The translations under genes were made by a program, and so were the position numbers. This document shows positions 4,038-5,734 of a DNA stretch of 5,734 bases, one piece after another (the stretch's first letter is position 1; every line of letters begins with the position of its first letter). The notes under the pieces are model-generated. The model was not told the DNA's origin. It made no database searches and saw nothing but the letters and a program-made list of their open reading frames with translations. The stretch lies in NCBI GenBank assembly GCA_030614945.1, contig JAUXAH010000131.1, forward strand, positions 1-5,734, in the 5' to 3' direction. This stretch comes from Phycisphaerae bacterium (GTDB taxonomy: Bacteria; Planctomycetota; Phycisphaerae; Sedimentisphaerales; SG8-4).

Positions 4038-5734
4038 ATGGCAGCGAAACTAAGCTACAGCAGGGCTTTTGGTTCGGGTCCCATTTTGCTTTTTATCGCA
4101 AAATGGGAATCCTTCCGCAAGGTCGTTTTTATTTTGGCGGCAACTTTTTTGCTATGCAGTCTGACTTGTGAGCCGATTTTGGCTGCTAATTCTGAGCCGC
4201 CGCGATACAGGGTTTTTTCGTTGCGACACATATCAGCCGAGCAGGGCAAGAAGTATCTGGCCGAGGCCAAGATCGGCACGGTTTCACAGCTTCCCGGCCC
4301 AAATGCGCTTTTAGTAACAGCTCAGCGGGCCGAGCTAATCAAGGCAAGCGCTATTTTGAAGCTTGTTGATGCCAACGAACCGTTTGTTATCAAGGCGCTT
4401 TTTCCCGCCTCGGCGGTCAAGAAACTGCCCTCTAACGAACAGATTGCAGCGGAAGTTGGCAATATATCGATAGGGACCTTCTCCGAGCCGCCGGCCTTTG
4501 CTGCAAAGAGCAAGGCGATTATTGATATGCACAATGATGCTGTAATAGCTGTTGTCCCCGCCAGGGAGCTTGAAAAGATTATTACCGCTATTGAGCAGCT
4601 TCAAAAGGGAGAAGCCTCCGCTACTTCGTTTTTGCGAAGCAAAACGGTGGGGGCCAAGCTGGACAAACCGGTCGACCCGAATCAGATAAGCGAACTGAAA
4701 TCCGAGCCCGCCTTATGGGCTTCGCTTCTCTCAATGGCCGGCTCCGAGGCGGAGCTTGACAAAATAGCCGCCCCTGTTTCCTCAGGGGTTGGCGGCCAGG
4801 CCGAGGCAGGAGACTCCGAATCAGATGAGCTTTTCGACAAGCTGCTTGGTTCGCTTGCCGAGGCAGAAAAAAGGATGGCCGAATCCCGCCAAGCCGAGAC
4901 CGAGCCAAATGAACCAGGCGCCGTTGGAACCGTACCGGAGCCGAATGAGCCTTCTGTTGGTCCCGCGCAGCCGAAGGAGCCGGACCTTCTTGCTGCTGTT
5001 CTCGAAAGACTTGCTGCTCTGGAAGTTGCTGTCAAACGGTCCGTCAAAATGCCGGATCAACAGGAACCGCAACCGCCGGAAAAACAAGTAGCGGTCAAGA
5101 TTGGGAAGCCGGGTGAAGTGGTTGAGAGGGAGCCCAATACCAATGGCGATGAAATGCTTGAGCTGGATTTGCCCCCGAAAATCAACATCATTCAACTGCT
5201 TGATTTGGTGTCCGAGTTTTTAGGTTACGACTATATTTACGACCCGGCCGATGTAGCGGGCTTAAAAGGCGAGGTTACAATCACCATGCGCAAGATCAAG
5301 GTAAAGCATTTGTATCCTCTTCTTGAATCTGTGCTGAAGTTCAAGGGCTTTGTAATGACTCGCAGGGAGGGGAGCAATCTTCTAATCGTTGTTCCTCGCA
5401 CTAAAGCAATAGATATTGACCCTCCTCTGCGGTCAGAGCAGGCGAAGATGGAAATTGGGGACGTAGTCATAACCCGTCTCTTTGAGCTAAAAGATATAGA
5501 TACCGCCAGTGCCCAAACTCTTTTGGCCGGTATGAAACTCGGTGTAAGCATCACACCGATTCCCGAAGCAAAACAACTTATCGTCACTGAATACGCTTAC
5601 CGTATGGCACGTATAAAAGAACTTCTGGAGATGATTGACAAGCCGGGTGAGCCGAAAAAGTTCAGGTCCAGGCAGTTAAAATACACGATGGCAACCGCTC
5701 TTGCTCCGAAAATCAAGACGCTTGCCGAACAATT
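4038..5734 (+). CDS. gspD: GspD-like type II secretion secretin, N-terminal part (runs off the right edge)
   Basis: 565 complete codons are visible with no stop; the window ends in codon 566. A long n-region (1-28) precedes a signal-peptide core VVFILAATFLLCSL, with cleavage likely after the ILA or LAA near 49-50. Residues about 57-112 (YRVFSLRHISAEQGKKYL, NALLVTAQRAELIKASAIL) and about 135-190 (AVIAVVPARELEKIITAI) look like two N1-type secretin modules. A low-complexity Pro/Glu/Ala/Ser linker (about 191-370) holds EPNEP-like runs and a probable helix (315-335). A GspD-type N0 domain follows (374-456: KINIIQLLDLVSEFLGYDYI, GEVTITMRKI, LLIVVPRTKA), then N1 (475-535: VVITRLFELKDIDTASAQTL, KQLIVTEYAYRMARIKELL) and the start of N2 (from about 541). 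The C-terminal channel domain is not reached. The protein should form the outer-membrane channel of a type II secretion system; the upstream GspC-like gene fits. PilQ is the main alternative, but the N0 sequence is more GspD-like and no AMIN domain is apparent. Confidence 0.8.
   Translation, partial: MAAKLSYSRAFGSGPILLFIAKWESFRKVVFILAATFLLCSLTCEPILAANSEPPRYRVFSLRHISAEQGKKYLAEAKIGTVSQLPGPNALLVTAQRAELIKASAILKLVDANEPFVIKALFPASAVKKLPSNEQIAAEVGNISIGTFSEPPAFAAKSKAIIDMHNDAVIAVVPARELEKIITAIEQLQKGEASATSFLRSKTVGAKLDKPVDPNQISELKSEPALWASLLSMAGSEAELDKIAAPVSSGVGGQAEAGDSESDELFDKLLGSLAEAEKRMAESRQAETEPNEPGAVGTVPEPNEPSVGPAQPKEPDLLAAVLERLAALEVAVKRSVKMPDQQEPQPPEKQVAVKIGKPGEVVEREPNTNGDEMLELDLPPKINIIQLLDLVSEFLGYDYIYDPADVAGLKGEVTITMRKIKVKHLYPLLESVLKFKGFVMTRREGSNLLIVVPRTKAIDIDPPLRSEQAKMEIGDVVITRLFELKDIDTASAQTLLAGMKLGVSITPIPEAKQLIVTEYAYRMARIKELLEMIDKPGEPKKFRSRQLKYTMATALAPKIKTLAEQ
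4079..4108. repeat. Perfect 11-bp palindrome in the secretin signal-peptide coding region
   Basis: TCCCATTTTGC (4079-4089) and GCAAAATGGGA (4098-4108) are exact reverse complements around an 8-base loop, TTTTTATC. It encodes roughly residues 15-24, in the n-region before the signal core. No direct repeats flank it. It could be an RNA hairpin close to the start codon or a small palindromic element. Confidence 0.6.
4624..4796. other. Cluster of hairpins in the secretin linker coding region
   Basis: Three short palindromes occur within about 170 bases: CTTCG/CGAAG (4624-4628 with 4635-4639, overlapped by a CGTTTT/AAAACG alternative ending at 4646); GCTCCG/CGGAGC around AGG (4741-4755); and CCCCTG/CAGGGG around TTTCCT (4771-4788), extended by GCCG/CGGC (4767-4770 with 4793-4796) across a 4-base bulge. 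All lie where the protein is a low-complexity linker. They may be relics of small inserted palindromes or a side effect of GC-rich linker codons. Confidence 0.35.

Noticed and set aside
1..5734. CRISPR array, tRNA, rRNA, insertion sequence or transposase
   Set aside because: No regularly spaced identical repeats, no tRNA T-loop or acceptor pairing and no transposase-like protein were found on either strand.

Overview
The window reads like part of the genome of a Gram-negative-type (diderm) bacterium, most plausibly a member of the Planctomycetota, perhaps Phycisphaerae/Sedimentisphaerales. That placement is inference. It rests on long exported proteins with Pro/Glu/Asn-rich linkers (EPNEP-type), a DUF1573 lipoprotein beside a metallophosphatase-like/cytochrome c554 fusion, and intergenic heptamer repeats. 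No rRNA or universal marker gene is present to confirm it. All supported genes are on the + strand.

Layout. Bases 1-135 are a leader with a small hairpin, a short direct repeat and one possible sigma70-type promoter. Bases 136-1296 encode a secreted DUF1573 protein, probably a lipoprotein. After a 64-base gap with a hairpin, 1361-2689 encode an exported tetraheme c-type cytochrome whose N-terminal half resembles a 5'-nucleotidase/metallophosphatase that has lost its metal-binding signatures. A degenerate heptamer tandem array (2691-2739) spans the junction with the next gene, a single-pass membrane protein with a GspC/PilP-type HR domain (start taken as ATG 2734, end 3711). A 326-base spacer with no convincing gene follows. 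At 4038, behind a strong Shine-Dalgarno sequence, starts a secretin-family protein (GspD-like N0 and N1 domains) that runs off the right edge; 565 codons are visible and the membrane channel domain is not reached.

How the genes fit together. The last two are the inner-membrane clamp (GspC-like) and the outer-membrane channel (GspD-like) of a type II secretion apparatus; in known systems the HR domain of GspC docks on the N0 domain of GspD. The first two encode exported proteins. They could be redox components, cargo or envelope partners, but nothing in the sequence shows a functional link to the secretion pair.

Main oddities: the secretin carries two extra N1-like modules and a roughly 180-residue low-complexity linker ahead of N0; a small palindrome flanked by perfect 8-bp direct repeats lies in frame within the DUF1573 gene; an 11-bp perfect palindrome lies in the secretin signal-peptide coding region; and a seven-unit heptamer array probably explains a false upstream GTG start. 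I did not find a clearly new multi-gene system.
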